Assembly: GCA_013339895.1 (NCBI GenBank)
Contig: JABACO010000004.1
Coordinates: 2,605,879 to 2,669,878 of the forward strand
From: Ephydatia muelleri
Taxonomy: Eukaryota > Porifera > Demospongiae > Spongillida > Spongillidae
DNA: 64,000 bases
Reading direction: 5' to 3'
This document shows, in pieces, positions 35,361-45,773 of this stretch. The notes under the pieces were generated by a model, which was not told where the DNA came from, did not search any database, and saw only the letters and a list, made by a program, of their open reading frames with translations. Each line of letters starts with the position of its first letter. Position 1 is the first letter of the stretch. The translations under genes were made by a program, and so were the position numbers.

Positions 35361-35387
35361 ACCATAGATTATATACTAATCTATGGT
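35361..35387. repeat. Inserted 27-bp palindrome
   Basis: ACCATAGATTA and TAATCTATGGT are exact complements around a 5-base loop. Gamma copy 1 (near 7866-7880) lacks it and reads GGTGATACTATCGG straight through. Confidence 0.8.
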
Positions 35388-35849
35388 GATACTATCGGGA
35401 TGCTTACCATCTGCATGATCAAGACCAGTGGGTTCAAGCCGAGAAGAAACTATGGCTGAGGACAGTGCCCTGTGCAAAATGTCATTCAGCATGGCATGGC
35501 AGAAGTGGTGACATTTGAGTAGGACAAACAAACACGATCAGAATGGTTTGTAACATGTGCACACACAGTTAGACTTACTACTAAAGGTGCACAGCTGTAC
35601 TTATCAGAGACAATCACAATTGGGAGGGGGCAAAGTTTCTGTATACAGTTGAAATCGTGGTACTTGAGCATAAATTATTATATTAAAAGCGCTATATATA
35701 CTACGTCGACGGCTCTATCGATCATCCGAGTCAAAATTTCAATGCTGTAACCATTTAGCGTTTTAATCTCAAATAAGTGCTGTTTATAGAGGTAGTACTG
35801 AAAGGTTTTGAGATACTTTTACCAGCAAGAATTCCTTATGGGTCATTAA

Positions 35850-36408
35850 CTCTTTGAACGCCAAGTGCATATATACATACATTCGAAAATTATCTGCCTC
35901 ACCATTCATGCAGTGCTGTGTGTTATGTTGTGTTGATCAAAATCACTCTGAATATGCATGCAAGTGCAATACTGACATGCATGTAACCCCATAACTAGTC
36001 ATACAAATATGTGGTCCTGGTGTAAGCACATTTTGTGTGTCCATTATAACCCACTGCACCTTTTGTTGCAACAACCCATAATACGAACTGGCAAAAGGTT
36101 GGGGGGAGGGGGGGGAGGGGAGGGGAGTGAACAGGTATGATGCACTACACTGATCTGGGCTACACATTCTTGTTCTTGGAGTATTGTAGTGATGCATTAG
36201 TGAAGTCAAGTGAGGTGATCTGAATAATGGGGTTCTTTAGCCAGTGTGAGAGGAAACATAATTATACTTATAAGGTTACAAGTGCAGCAAGCATTTACAT
36301 GCATCATAAAGTTGTGACTGATCAACACATTTTTGCACGCATTATCTCCATGAATGGTGTAATGGTTGTGTGTGCATGCATGCATATACGCACTTGGCGT
36401 TCAAAGAT
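35850..36408. mobile_element. piggyBac-like non-autonomous element with TTAA duplication
   Basis: The ends are inverted repeats: CTCTTTGAACGCCAAGTGCA at left, and the right end reads ATCTTTGAACGCCAAGTGCG on the other strand. TTAA flanks both sides (35846-35849 and 36409-36412), the hallmark target of piggyBac. Gamma copy 1 runs GGGTCATCGTAGTTAGC across the site (8331-8347), without the insertion. No transposase is present. Confidence 0.75.
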
Positions 36409-36770
36409 TTAATTGTAGTTAGCTGTTATAGATAGATCAGTGGTGTCTGCACCCAAACAACCTGTATAGTAGCTTACCTGTACGTTAAAAAATTCCTCTA
36501 AACTTTAGGCTGTGATATTGTCGTCCATTCTCAGATGAATAACATTTTAATCCTCTCCCTACCTAAAATTGCTATCAACTGGTGGGGCTGATAAAATGAG
36601 TAAAAGTAAAAGGCAACAGTAATAGGAGATGTATGTTAAATGCTTACCTGGGCTACTGATTTAACACTAGATGTACAACTGGAAATTTTCCCTGTGAGAC
36701 TTCATCAAGAACTGACTTGTCAGTAACCTCACCAGACTGAGAGACATACATGTAGGTTGTTTTTAGGTCT

Positions 36771-37073
36771 TTAATGGAATAGGTAGAAACCTGTTTTAAA
36801 GATTAAATGTTTTATAAATAAAGCATCCATTTCCTGGTCTTTCATAATGGCCACTAGAGGGGAAACTACAACGACAATGGAATAGCCCCGCTCTTTCTTC
36901 TGACATTTATCAAACGCCACTGGCAAGCAAGCATAACAGAGGCTTTTACCAAAACCCGTGTGCAGAATAGCAAATACGTCCCTGCCTTCAATTAGAGCCA
37001 CAGCTACTTCGACCTGTTCAGGCTTCATTGAAGAGTAGCCTAGTTCCATGGCCGCCTCGATCACACACTGCAC
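36771..37073 (-). pseudogene. RecQ-like helicase N-terminal fragment
   Basis: A 100-codon minus-strand frame. KPEQVEVAVALIEGRDVFAI is the region before motif I. Motif I reads HTGFGKSLCY (Walker A, GFGKS), and VVVVSPLVAIMKDQ is motif Ia. RecQ-family enzymes are 3'-5' ATP-dependent DNA helicases. After MKDQ the similarity stops and the frame ends, so motifs II-VI are missing or lie in exons not seen. The start is 75 bases from a divergent plus-strand ORF. Likely a fragment of a dispersed helicase family. Confidence 0.7.
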
Positions 37074-37148
37074 TAGCTACTATTCAACTCTCTTGCAAAT
37101 GCTGTACATTGAATGAATAAACACTTGTGTTTGTTGATTAGGAGATAA

Positions 37149-37529
37149 TTGCCCGCATCGCAATGCTGCATTCTGATTGGACTGCAATCCCCGTTGCAGC
37201 CTGTACAAAAACTGTGCGGGTTTGGTACCTTCCGCCAATACCGTTACGCGAAGGTCGGGCAACGCCCAATTACTAAAAGGCAGCGATATAAAGAGGACCT
37301 CGAGGAGAACCGTGCTGCTAAAAGGCAGCGATATCAAGAGGACGTCGAGGAGAACCGCGCTGCTAAAAGGCAGAAATACGAGGACAATTCAGCTGCCATT
37401 AAGGCATCTGAAAGGAATCGGTATTGGAATGACCCCGCTGTCCGATTGGCTAAACGTGCTACCGAGAGGAAGCGGTATCGCAGGGGTCACCGAACTATGT
37501 CATGGCATGTTGTATTGCACCAGAGATAA
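37149..37529 (+). CDS. Small basic protein with KRQRY-type repeats
   Basis: A 126-codon frame. From about residue 43 it has three 15-residue repeats built on KRQRYxEDxEENRAA, then KASERNRYWNDPA and KRATERKRYRRG. The underlying DNA repeat is 45 bp (unit near 37275-37365). Such basic KRxxY arrays occur near the N-terminus of Helitron-type and other transposon proteins in invertebrates (recalled, not checked). Divergent from the RecQ-like fragment. The first 40 residues look non-homologous, so the real start may be further down. Could be an orphan exon. Confidence 0.5.
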   Translation: MPASQCCILIGLQSPLQPVQKLCGFGTFRQYRYAKVGQRPITKRQRYKEDLEENRAAKRQRYQEDVEENRAAKRQKYEDNSAAIKASERNRYWNDPAVRLAKRATERKRYRRGHRTMSWHVVLHQR

Positions 37530-38126
37530 TATATAGTCTCTGATTGCACTAGCATTAAAAAGCTATAGGAAGATGTGCATGCAACATGTGTACAGCACGC
37601 ATGTAAGGGATCTGCACAAAACCATTCACTTTACATGTAAAGCATGCATGGTGACCCAACTGTTGTGTACTGTCCTTTGTGACCTGTCTATTGAATATTG
37701 GGGTGTCATCCTTAATCTGATGTACAAAAAGGCTTCCTTATCTGATGTACAACGGTAGCCCGCCTGCAACTGTGTATGAATTTAATTGCATTTGCTAGGG
37801 TTGAGCAGTAGACCTCAATGGTAGGTGTGTAGTGGCAGAGGAGATAGGGGACAGAGATAAGGATACTATGCACCCCTTGAAATAGAAGTGTACAAATGAG
37901 TGAATGAGTGTTGCAAGCTCACTAGTGATTTGTGTTGAGGACAAAGTCACTGTTCCAAATGTCCATTCATTCCTATGTAAACATTGTTAACACCTTTTTT
38001 AATTTGGAGCATGAACAACTTCCTCCAATTTTCAGCACAATGGCACCTTTGGGGGGTCATGAGTTATGCAGACCAATCCAGTGAATAGAAATAAAATTGG
38101 ACCAATAGAATTTTAGCACAGCTGGC
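37530..38126. other. No gene seen
   Basis: AT-rich non-repetitive sequence. A GACCAATCCAGTG/ACCAATTGGTGATG motif pair flanks the following (CA)n tract: 38070-38120 and 38316-38366 both contain AAATTGGACCAATAGAATT, a direct repeat of about 50 bases. Confidence 0.5.
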
Positions 38127-38279
<153 letters not shown>

Positions 38280-38499
38280 CCACTCCCCCTTATCTGTGAG
38301 GTCATGAATATGTAGACCAATTGGTGATGTACCAATGAAATTGGACCAATAGAATTATAGCACAGCCGCACACATGTAAAGGCTTTTCATGTATAAAAGC
38401 GACTCACCTGCCAAAAAGTGCACTTTGCTTGCTGAGAACGAAAAGGTAAAAACTAAATCCTTCGCACTTTGTTTCTATACTCTCTGTCAGATTCAGTGC

Positions 38500-38712
38500 T
38501 GCCACCCTACCGTCCGCCGCCAGCAGTAGCAGCGCTGCCCCCACCGCCACCAGCACCAGAGCTGCCCTCACTGCCACCAGCAGCAGAGCTGCCCTCACCG
38601 CCACCAGCAGCAGCAGCAGCAGTAGCAGCAGCGCTGCCCCCACCGCCACCAGCAGCAGCAGAGCTGCCCCCACCGCCACCAGCAGCAGCAGCAGAGCTGC
38701 CCTCACCGCCAC

Positions 38713-38744
<32 letters not shown>

Positions 38745-38800
38745 GTAGCAGCAGTAGCAGCAGCGCTGCCCACACCGCCAGCAGCGCAGCAGAAGCAGCA
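38500..38800 (+). repeat. GC-rich (CAG/GCC) trinucleotide-based minisatellite
   Basis: Imperfect repeats of GCAGCAGCAGAGCTGCCC and CACCGCCACCAG. Frames exist on both strands (Pro/Ala on plus at 38469-38900, Leu/Ala on minus at 38404-38949) but are low-complexity products of the repeat. A Pro/Ala-rich protein cannot be excluded. Confidence 0.8.
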
Positions 38801-39098
38801 GGAGCACCACAACAATATTGGCACCAGTGCCCCCACCACCACTTCGCCTGCTGCCACCCTGGCCGCTGCCGCCACCACCCGCATGGCTCCCATGGCCTGA
38901 ACCAGGCTGCCGAGGTCAGAGACGAGGCTGGGGGAGAGGATGAGGACAAGCCAGGGGAACCGTACAGTACATTAAAAAACTCATATACTTATAATTTCAA
39001 TTATTAAATTTTTTAACCTCCCTCCCTTCGAAAATGAAAATGAGTTTGTGATAACATTTAAAGGCGCGCTACTACGACAGAGGAAAAAACTAATGAAA

Positions 39099-39383
39099 CA
39101 AGTAAATAAAGACATTCTCTAACGAGAAAGTTGTTGGTATATAGGATTGACCAATGGTGGTGTAAAAAGCAGAAAACAAGAGTGACAGAAATTTGACTGG
39201 AAAATTGAAATAGGCCTATATTTAGCACACTAACGTTGTAACAGTATATGCCTGAGTAATGGGCTAAATATCGGCCTTTTTCAGTCAAATTTCTGTCACT
39301 CTTGCTTCCGTGCTTTTTACACCACCATTGGTCAATCCTATATACCAACAACTTTCTCGTTAGAGAATGTTTTCATTTACTTG
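39099..39383. repeat. Foldback element: about 106-bp near-perfect inverted repeat
   Basis: 39099-39204 and 39278-39383 are inverted copies with only a few differences (shared core AACTTTCTCGTTAGAGAATG), separated by about 73 bases. It could form a long hairpin RNA or cruciform. It lies about 280 bases upstream of the hAT transposase remnant. Confidence 0.85.
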
Positions 39384-39659
39384 TGATCAATGAAGTCTCT
39401 TGTCTGTTTTCAAACCCTTTGTGCGTGCGCCGTTCGCATGTTTGTGTACTTCAGCGCTTCACACAAAGGGAATCTTCTGTTCCTCTGTTGACGTATATGT
39501 ACATAATGCAATACATGTACACTCACTGCACTGTACTTGCGATTTTCGAGAGTTCTGCTTGTCCCTTGTGGCCTGCGCATTGGATTGGAGTGTTAATCGC
39601 AAAATAGCAATCGTTGTGCAAGTAAGTTTGAGGCAAGAATTAGTATCTTTTGCTAACCT

Positions 39660-42060
39660 TTGCAACCTCTTACGGCTGTAGAACAGCTTGACTTCAGGTT
39701 GCCCAGGTCCTTGTATTCATGCATGGCAGCATTCAGGGTTGGTGATCATTGGTGTGCTTCAGCTGATTTGGGTTCCAGTAACATAATAACGGAGATGATG
39801 CCCGCAGTTGACTTGGTGACAAAAGTGGAATCTGTCTCAAATGCTTGGCAATCGAAACGGCACCCTGTGTACAAGCACTATGAAGCAATTGATGATAAAT
39901 ATTGTATCTGTCTGAAGTGTAAAACCAAGCTTGTGCATGGGTTTGGTCCGTCATCTTTAATGTATCACCTAAATACGTGCAACAAAGAAGCGCACTCCAA
40001 GTTAACTTTACATACTTGCATAACTGATTATTTATGTTTCTCCAGTGTGTTCAAGAGCATAAAAAAAACGAAGTCTGCAAAGGCAGTTGAAGAGAAAGGG
40101 CAAGCTAAGATTAGTACTATATTTCAACGCCAGTATGCCACAAGCAGCACAAAACATGCGCTCGTTACCAAAAGGTGGTAAAATTGATTTGCTGCAACAG
40201 CCTTCCCATGTAAATGGTTGACTTTAAGCGAATTTCACGAGTTTGCGCAGGAGTTGGATCCACTATATTGTATACCATGCCATAAAGAGTTCGGTGCAGC
40301 TGCCGAAAAAAGGTTTGTAGATGTAAAGTCTATTTTGAATGCACAGCTTACAGATGCAGGAAAGATAGCATTCATCACGATATATGGACTAATATTGGTA
40401 TGACAAGCTCTTTCTTTGGTCTTACTGCCCATTGGTTTGACAGAAAGTCATAGACAAAAAAAAAGGCATGTTTGGCTGTCAAGCCATTGAAACACCGGCC
40501 CACACAGGCAAAGCTATATATGATGCCTTTTATGAAATTTTGCTGCAGTACAATCATGTATCATATGTTGTTACTGACAATGGGGGTAATATTGTGAAAT
40601 CTTTTAAGGAGGCAACATAACTGGCTGCACATGCGCGCACACTAAAGAGGAATATGATGCAAGTTGTGATGATGAAAGAGTTAATCCTTTTTTTGCCATA
40701 ATTTGCAAATGCAAGGATAGAAGTTGTATTCATCTAGAGAATGACCTTCTCTGAGCTTGAGGAACAGATTGATGATGAAGAAGATGACTACAATGCTTCA
40801 GAGAGAGACATCGATTCAGCATTTGAACATATAAAGCGTTTGCCTTGCTTCTGTCACCTCCTGCAATGTGCTGTCAGGGACATAGACAAAGCCAATTTGG
40901 GTGCTGCAGTAAGTTTTTCATGATTAACAATGCATGCCATATTTATATGATGCCAACTTCCTGCAGGTGTGACAGAAAGCAAAAGCTCTGTGTTTTAAGT
41001 TTCGATCAGCCACAAGGCAACCCACATGCTTAGGGACAAAACTGGGAAAGTCCTTTTCAGTTTCACTGTAACACGTTGGATTTCCCTTTACCTAATGTTC
41101 CAGCGCCTGCTCTCCTTGAAAGATGCAGTGCATGACGTCTTGCAAGAGCTTCCAGATTTAGAAGCTCAAGAGCTCACCATACGAGAGTATCAATCCCTAC
41201 AAAGGTGAGCTAAGTGACCACAATTGGTGTAGTGGTATATTTTAGCTAAGGTACTGTGACATGATGAAGCCGTGCAGTGATTTTACTCATCAACTGGAAG
41301 CTGAAGATTGCACAACATTATCATCAGTGCTGGTAGCTATTGTAGAGCTGCGACATCATTTGGAGCAAACAGTCTCAACAGCCCAAGGTACAATAATTGC
41401 ACTTTGAAATTAATTTAACCATGACATGTATCTTTCACTAAAGGAACAGTTACTGCTGCTCGACAGTTAATTGCTGATATACTTCAACCAATCTACAGTA
41501 TTGCCACATACCTGGATCCCAGATTTCGCAGCATTCTGCGAGTGCTCAACCTGATGGATGTGGCAATGGACAATGTGCGACAAAATTATGGCATTCGAAT
41601 GGATGAAAATGATCTCCCTGAACCAATAATGAACAGAGGTATTGTAACAGTCCATTATCTGTTACATGCACAATAATTTTCTATTTATTAGAGTCAGAAG
41701 AGGCAGAGCCACCTGCAAAGCGTACTTACCTTGAGGAACTATTGTCGAAGGAAGATATGTTGATCCAGGAAAGACAGCAGCCCAATCCACTTGACTCAGA
41801 ACTGGAGTCATATCAGATGATACCAAGGTTGAGTAAGGAATGTGATCCACTAGAATTTTGGATAAAAAGAAAAGAGCAGTTTCCTCTCCTTTCTAAAATA
41901 GCAGTCGATATCTTAGTTATTCCAGCCAGCTCTGCACCAACTGAGCGTGTGTTTTCTAGAGCAGGCTATGCAAGCAGAAGCAGAAGAAATAGAATTCGAA
42001 GACCACCAGCTAGAGCGTGAAGTGATGATAAAATATAATACAGAACTATTTAAACTATAA
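39660..42060 (+). pseudogene. hAT transposase with BED zinc finger, decayed, multi-exon
   Basis: The plus-strand order is as follows. A BED finger at about 39840-39985 (CLKC, later HLNTC). The block ELDPLYCIPCHKEFGAA. A KIAF-TDIWTNIGM-like region where one base is lost (near 40379). VVTDNGGNIVKSFKEAT, which matches the second catalytic Asp region. LPCFCHLLQCAVRDID, then TVTRWISLYLMFQRLLSLKD, and finally the hAT dimerisation domain near 41870-41990 (IPASSAPTERVFSRAGYA). Short introns of about 45-60 bases with GT-AG ends fit at about 40003-40046, 41205-41247, 41387-41442 and 41639-41692. Frameshifts, including one near 41995, leave no intact protein. hAT transposases cut and paste DNA. Confidence 0.85.
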
Positions 42061-42270
42061 AGACAAACTACCTCTTCATGTGACCATTTAACTAAATTGT
42101 CAACTTAATTTAACTGGGTTATGGCTAAAACTATAGTGTAGTTAACTATAACTTAACTGAAACAATATGGATAAGGTAATGAATTTATTTAACTTAAATG
42201 CACAAGAAAAAAGAACATTTGTAGTTAACTTGAACTTAACTACTGTTAAAAACCCTTAACTATCCCTCAA
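42061..42270. mobile_element. Probable 3' end region of the hAT element
   Basis: The sequence is packed with TTAACT/AGTTAA words (at least seven in about 180 bases), as expected of subterminal binding sites. It stops where the copy of the BC-box gene begins (TTGGGAGGTACATGG at 42270). A matching inverted 5' end was not found. Confidence 0.5.
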
Positions 42271-43281
42271 CTTGGGAGGTACATGGTGTTGAAAGGAAGG
42301 TAAAAATGAAGGGGTTTCCCACTCTGGTGCTGATTACACCTGACAACTTTAGGCATGAGAAGTTTGGCTGTTGTAGGAACCACAACAGAGAAGAAGCAAA
42401 AGATATTGAAGTTACAGCTCCTCCTGACATACCCAGGCATGTAAGAAGGATGCAAACTGGTTATTTCCAAGAGTCGAAGATGACTGGAATGCGATTGAAG
42501 GACTCTGGTAGTGAAGGTAGTCAATTCGTCACTTCCAGTTGTCTTTTCTTCATCCTTAAGACGAATTATTAGCTCATCTAGTTTCTTCCTCGCCCCACAC
42601 TTTAGTACGTGATCGTGAATATTAGACAGCGTGTCATAATGCAAGCTCAATTTTAAAGTTGGCATTGAATTTGACAGAACCCTTTCGAACTACTCATCGT
42701 TCATTTTTTCACACGGTGCATTCACCCCTATCACTAGCTTGACTCGTCAAGTGCTTCATAATCTCGACGTTCTCCTTAGATTGAAGGACGTCTATCAATG
42801 GACCGTAGGATAAGAAGGACGGTAGATATCCGAAATCCACCACAAGTTTCAAGGCCATTTGTACAATGTAGAGTCGAGGTTGGGTATCGGTCAGCATGAA
42901 TTCGGGCGGCACGTCTTTCATCCCTCCCGAAGGTGTGGAGAACAACCAGACGTGGATGGGTTGCAGCATGTCTCTGCGTTGGCTAAAATTTTCAAGATCT
43001 TTCCACAGCCTTTGAAAACAAATATCCTTGCCGCCAATGGAATGGTTAAAATTAGCCTTACACTTCGGAGGCTGTATATCGTAGAAATGAACGAAATCTA
43101 ATCCGTAAAGGGAGACGCTCTTTACCGCCACCACCTGGTTCCATAAATAGTTAACGTCCATTCCTTCCGTAAGCCTCCGCTTCTCGAGCGTCCACAGGTC
43201 CTGTATTGATCGCAACTTCCGGATATGAAGATCGTGTGGGGGCGGGAGACGATAATCATCTAAGTCCAACTTTAGTGTCAC
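42267..43281 (-). pseudogene. Broken copy of the BC-box gene
   Basis: 43281-42709 and 42665-42267 match the first half of 23929-25815 closely (KRRLTEGMDVNYLWNQVVAV, KCGARKKLDELIIRLKDE). Lesions: an internal deletion removing the start, BC-box and Cul2-box; a 4-base insertion near 42735; a Trp codon turned into a stop near 42692; loss of everything after the LSSTPCTS-like point. So the ligase-binding end and the C-terminal half are both gone. It abuts the hAT 3' end. Confidence 0.9.
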
Positions 43282-43499
43282 GTGATTACTCTATTACCCC
43301 AAATATCAGTACATGTAATTTTATGCTATATAAAAAATAGTAATAATACAACACTTAGAGGTCAGCAAAGGAAGGAAGTATTCGTCTGATTAAAGTAACC
43401 ACAGGCGTTGTTTCATCAGATTTACACTGCCTTGAAAGTTATTTGCATTTAATCATGTTGCATTTGTTCTTAATGTACAACTCCAGATTGGTTAAACAT

Positions 43500-43782
43500 T
43501 CATTGTACATACACACTTACACACACACTTACACACACACATGTACACACATGCACACACACACACACTTACACACAGACACTTACACACACACTTACAC
43601 ACACATGTACACACACACACTTACACACACACTTACACACATACACACACACAAACTTACACACACGCACACACTTACACACACACACACTTACACACAG
43701 TCACACATACACACACACACTTACACACACACACTTACACACACACATACACACACACACACACACACACAAACACATAGAC
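43500..43782 (+). repeat. CA-rich satellite with ACACTTACAC units
   Basis: Imperfect ACACTTACACAC units. It corresponds to the pure (CA)n tract at 26124-26336 in block copy 1. Confidence 0.95.
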
Positions 43783-44700
43783 ACTTGGATTGATGGCCAC
43801 ACACTTTTATGTTTAGAGGGTGGATCCACACACCCTACCCAAAAACCCTTCTGGGTTAAAACCTAAATACAGGAAATAGAACTACAAACACAACTCCCAC
43901 ACCAGATTACAACAGTCACACGCAACACACAAAGTTCTATTTCAGCTGTTCTCCAGCCACTACGTCCAAATTTTTATGTCACTGTCAAGGAAGCAGACGT
44001 GCTGACAAAAGACAACATAATGCAAATAGTAATATAAACACTTAGACTGACTACCAAATATGTGCACAAACACTTAGACTGACTACCAAATGTGTGCAAC
44101 TCTATATAACCACCAACCATCTCATGTGCTATACAGACAATCACCATGTGGGAGGAAACCAGCCACGTTGCTGTCTAATTCACTGTATCTCCCTCCCTAT
44201 ACCACCTATGGCACCCCCACACCCTTGTCACAAAACCCGATGAGTTAAAGGTTTACTGTTTAGACTAGTGAGGCATGCATGTTTTATTAACCATCTCTTG
44301 CTATTTGCAGTGTCCAGCATCCTTGCATGTCACTTGAATAATCTGTTGAACACACCCAGATTTGCAATTCCCTTACCCTCATGTAACTGATCAAGGCCCC
44401 AGGCTGCTTTCCACCTTGTAATATTCCCGGACCAAAATACACATGCTTTGGTAGTAAGGTCCAATTCCTGAAAAGACAACTATCATCATCATCATCAGAA
44501 CAAGTGTTGTAAATTATAACTTTGCAAATTGCACTATACAGGGAATAAAGTGTACTCTCTTCTATGATGTCAGTGATAGCCACAAGGGAGTCTATGGTGG
44601 TATAACCATTACACTTGCACCTAAATGATCATGATGCCACTTTGTACATCAAGAGGGAGGGAGAAATTAATGGCACCTCTATGATACATGCAAACTGTAC
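43783..44700. other. Alpha-block distal 3' flank, no gene seen
   Basis: Matches 26340-27260. The CTTAGACTGACTACCAAATGTG sequence is doubled (44040 and 44072). Confidence 0.5.
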
Positions 44701-44805
44701 TCACGGATTTCAACTTTGTTCTTGAGACCATCATACATCTTCACAGAGAGGATGGTGCCATGGTCAAACACCTTGCATTCCTTGTCTGTCCACAATAACA
44801 GCATG
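44700..44805 (-). pseudogene. CKVFD module downstream of TRIM copy E
   Basis: The minus-strand frame reads KECKVFDHGTILSVKMYDGL and continues KNKVEIREYS, the longest open version in the window (44888-44679). The consistent frame over several copies suggests former coding function. Confidence 0.4.
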
Positions 44806-45103
44806 TCACATTCTGGAACAGCAAGAAGACGTAATGGAAGGGGGAAGAGGAGTTGGGAGGGATGGGGAGACGGAGGGGCAAGACTCATAATAGGAAAAGG
44901 AAGTGATGGTAATGACTAGTGTGCATTATATAGAAAGTTCTCGGGCCCCTAGCCTTCTCCACATGGGAAGGAGTTACCTCCTGGCTCTTTCACATTTCAT
45001 CGACCATTGACACCATCCATACTTTGTCCATACACACCCTCAGTCACTCCCATCTCTCCATACATGTATCACATATGACAACCTTTACAATCATGTACAT
45101 GCA

Positions 45104-45440
45104 CTATGTAAATGGAGCTAATGGGGATAAGTGAATCAAGTGGTAGGAGGCACGATCATGGTCCAGTTCACCACAGTGAAAACATGACCCCGTGGGCCTG
45201 GGAACCATGCCACCTGCCATCTTGGGGGTTAAGGCTGGCTTTTGTTTCTGTGTAGGTTGGGAGCTGGGGCACCGCTGTGTCATTTCAGGTGGCCTCCTTG
45301 ACATCGTGCATCTTGCGCTTCTTGGCCATCTTCTCTTCTACAGTTCTCGTAGCCTTCTCCATTTTCTTTTCATCTTCTGAGTCGAGGACAAGGTGTCATC
45401 CTCGTATGCTTCTATAGTGGCCCCACCCACCTCCCATCAG
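45104..45440 (-). pseudogene. Zinc-knuckle module downstream of TRIM copy E
   Basis: A 66-codon frame (45304-45104) runs through PALTPKMAGGMVPRP to CFHCGELDHDRASYH. The Lys/Glu-rich part lies upstream in another frame. Confidence 0.5.
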
Positions 45441-45773
45441 TCACTCAAATTGTTCAGAGAATAACACAGATCATCCAAATGCACAGTCTAAGAGTGTCAA
45501 TGAACAAGCCATGTATTCCAACCCCTACTAACACAACTTAACATAGTTGCCCAATTTCGTTTCAGAAATCAATATCACATATGGAGGAAAAGTAGATAAT
45601 TATATTGATTTACAACATTCATTGAATAGTGTAACTGACTTACAACATAGAAGCTGCACTTTTCTCATTACGGTTGACCATAAAAACTTTAATACCAATC
45701 ATGTACACATATTTACATCACATCTACTTGAAAATGTTCTAGGAGTATTACAGTAATGCACATTACATCACAT

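Larger units (their letters stand above)
33545..36677 (+). repeat. Gamma block copy 2 (segmental duplication)
   Basis: Colinear with 3935-8605 but without the element at 5165-7300. It gained the insertion at 35850-36408 and a short palindrome at 35361-35387. No intact gene was seen. Confidence 0.75.

Noticed and set aside
38404..38949. Pro/Ala-rich (plus) or Leu/Ala-rich (minus) protein
   Set aside because: Low-complexity frames on both strands of a trinucleotide repeat; neither has flanking non-repetitive coding sequence.
45104..45304. Active gag protein of an LTR retrotransposon
   Set aside because: Only the knuckle-like segment is seen; no protease, integrase, RT or LTRs are nearby, and the frame breaks before the Lys/Glu part.
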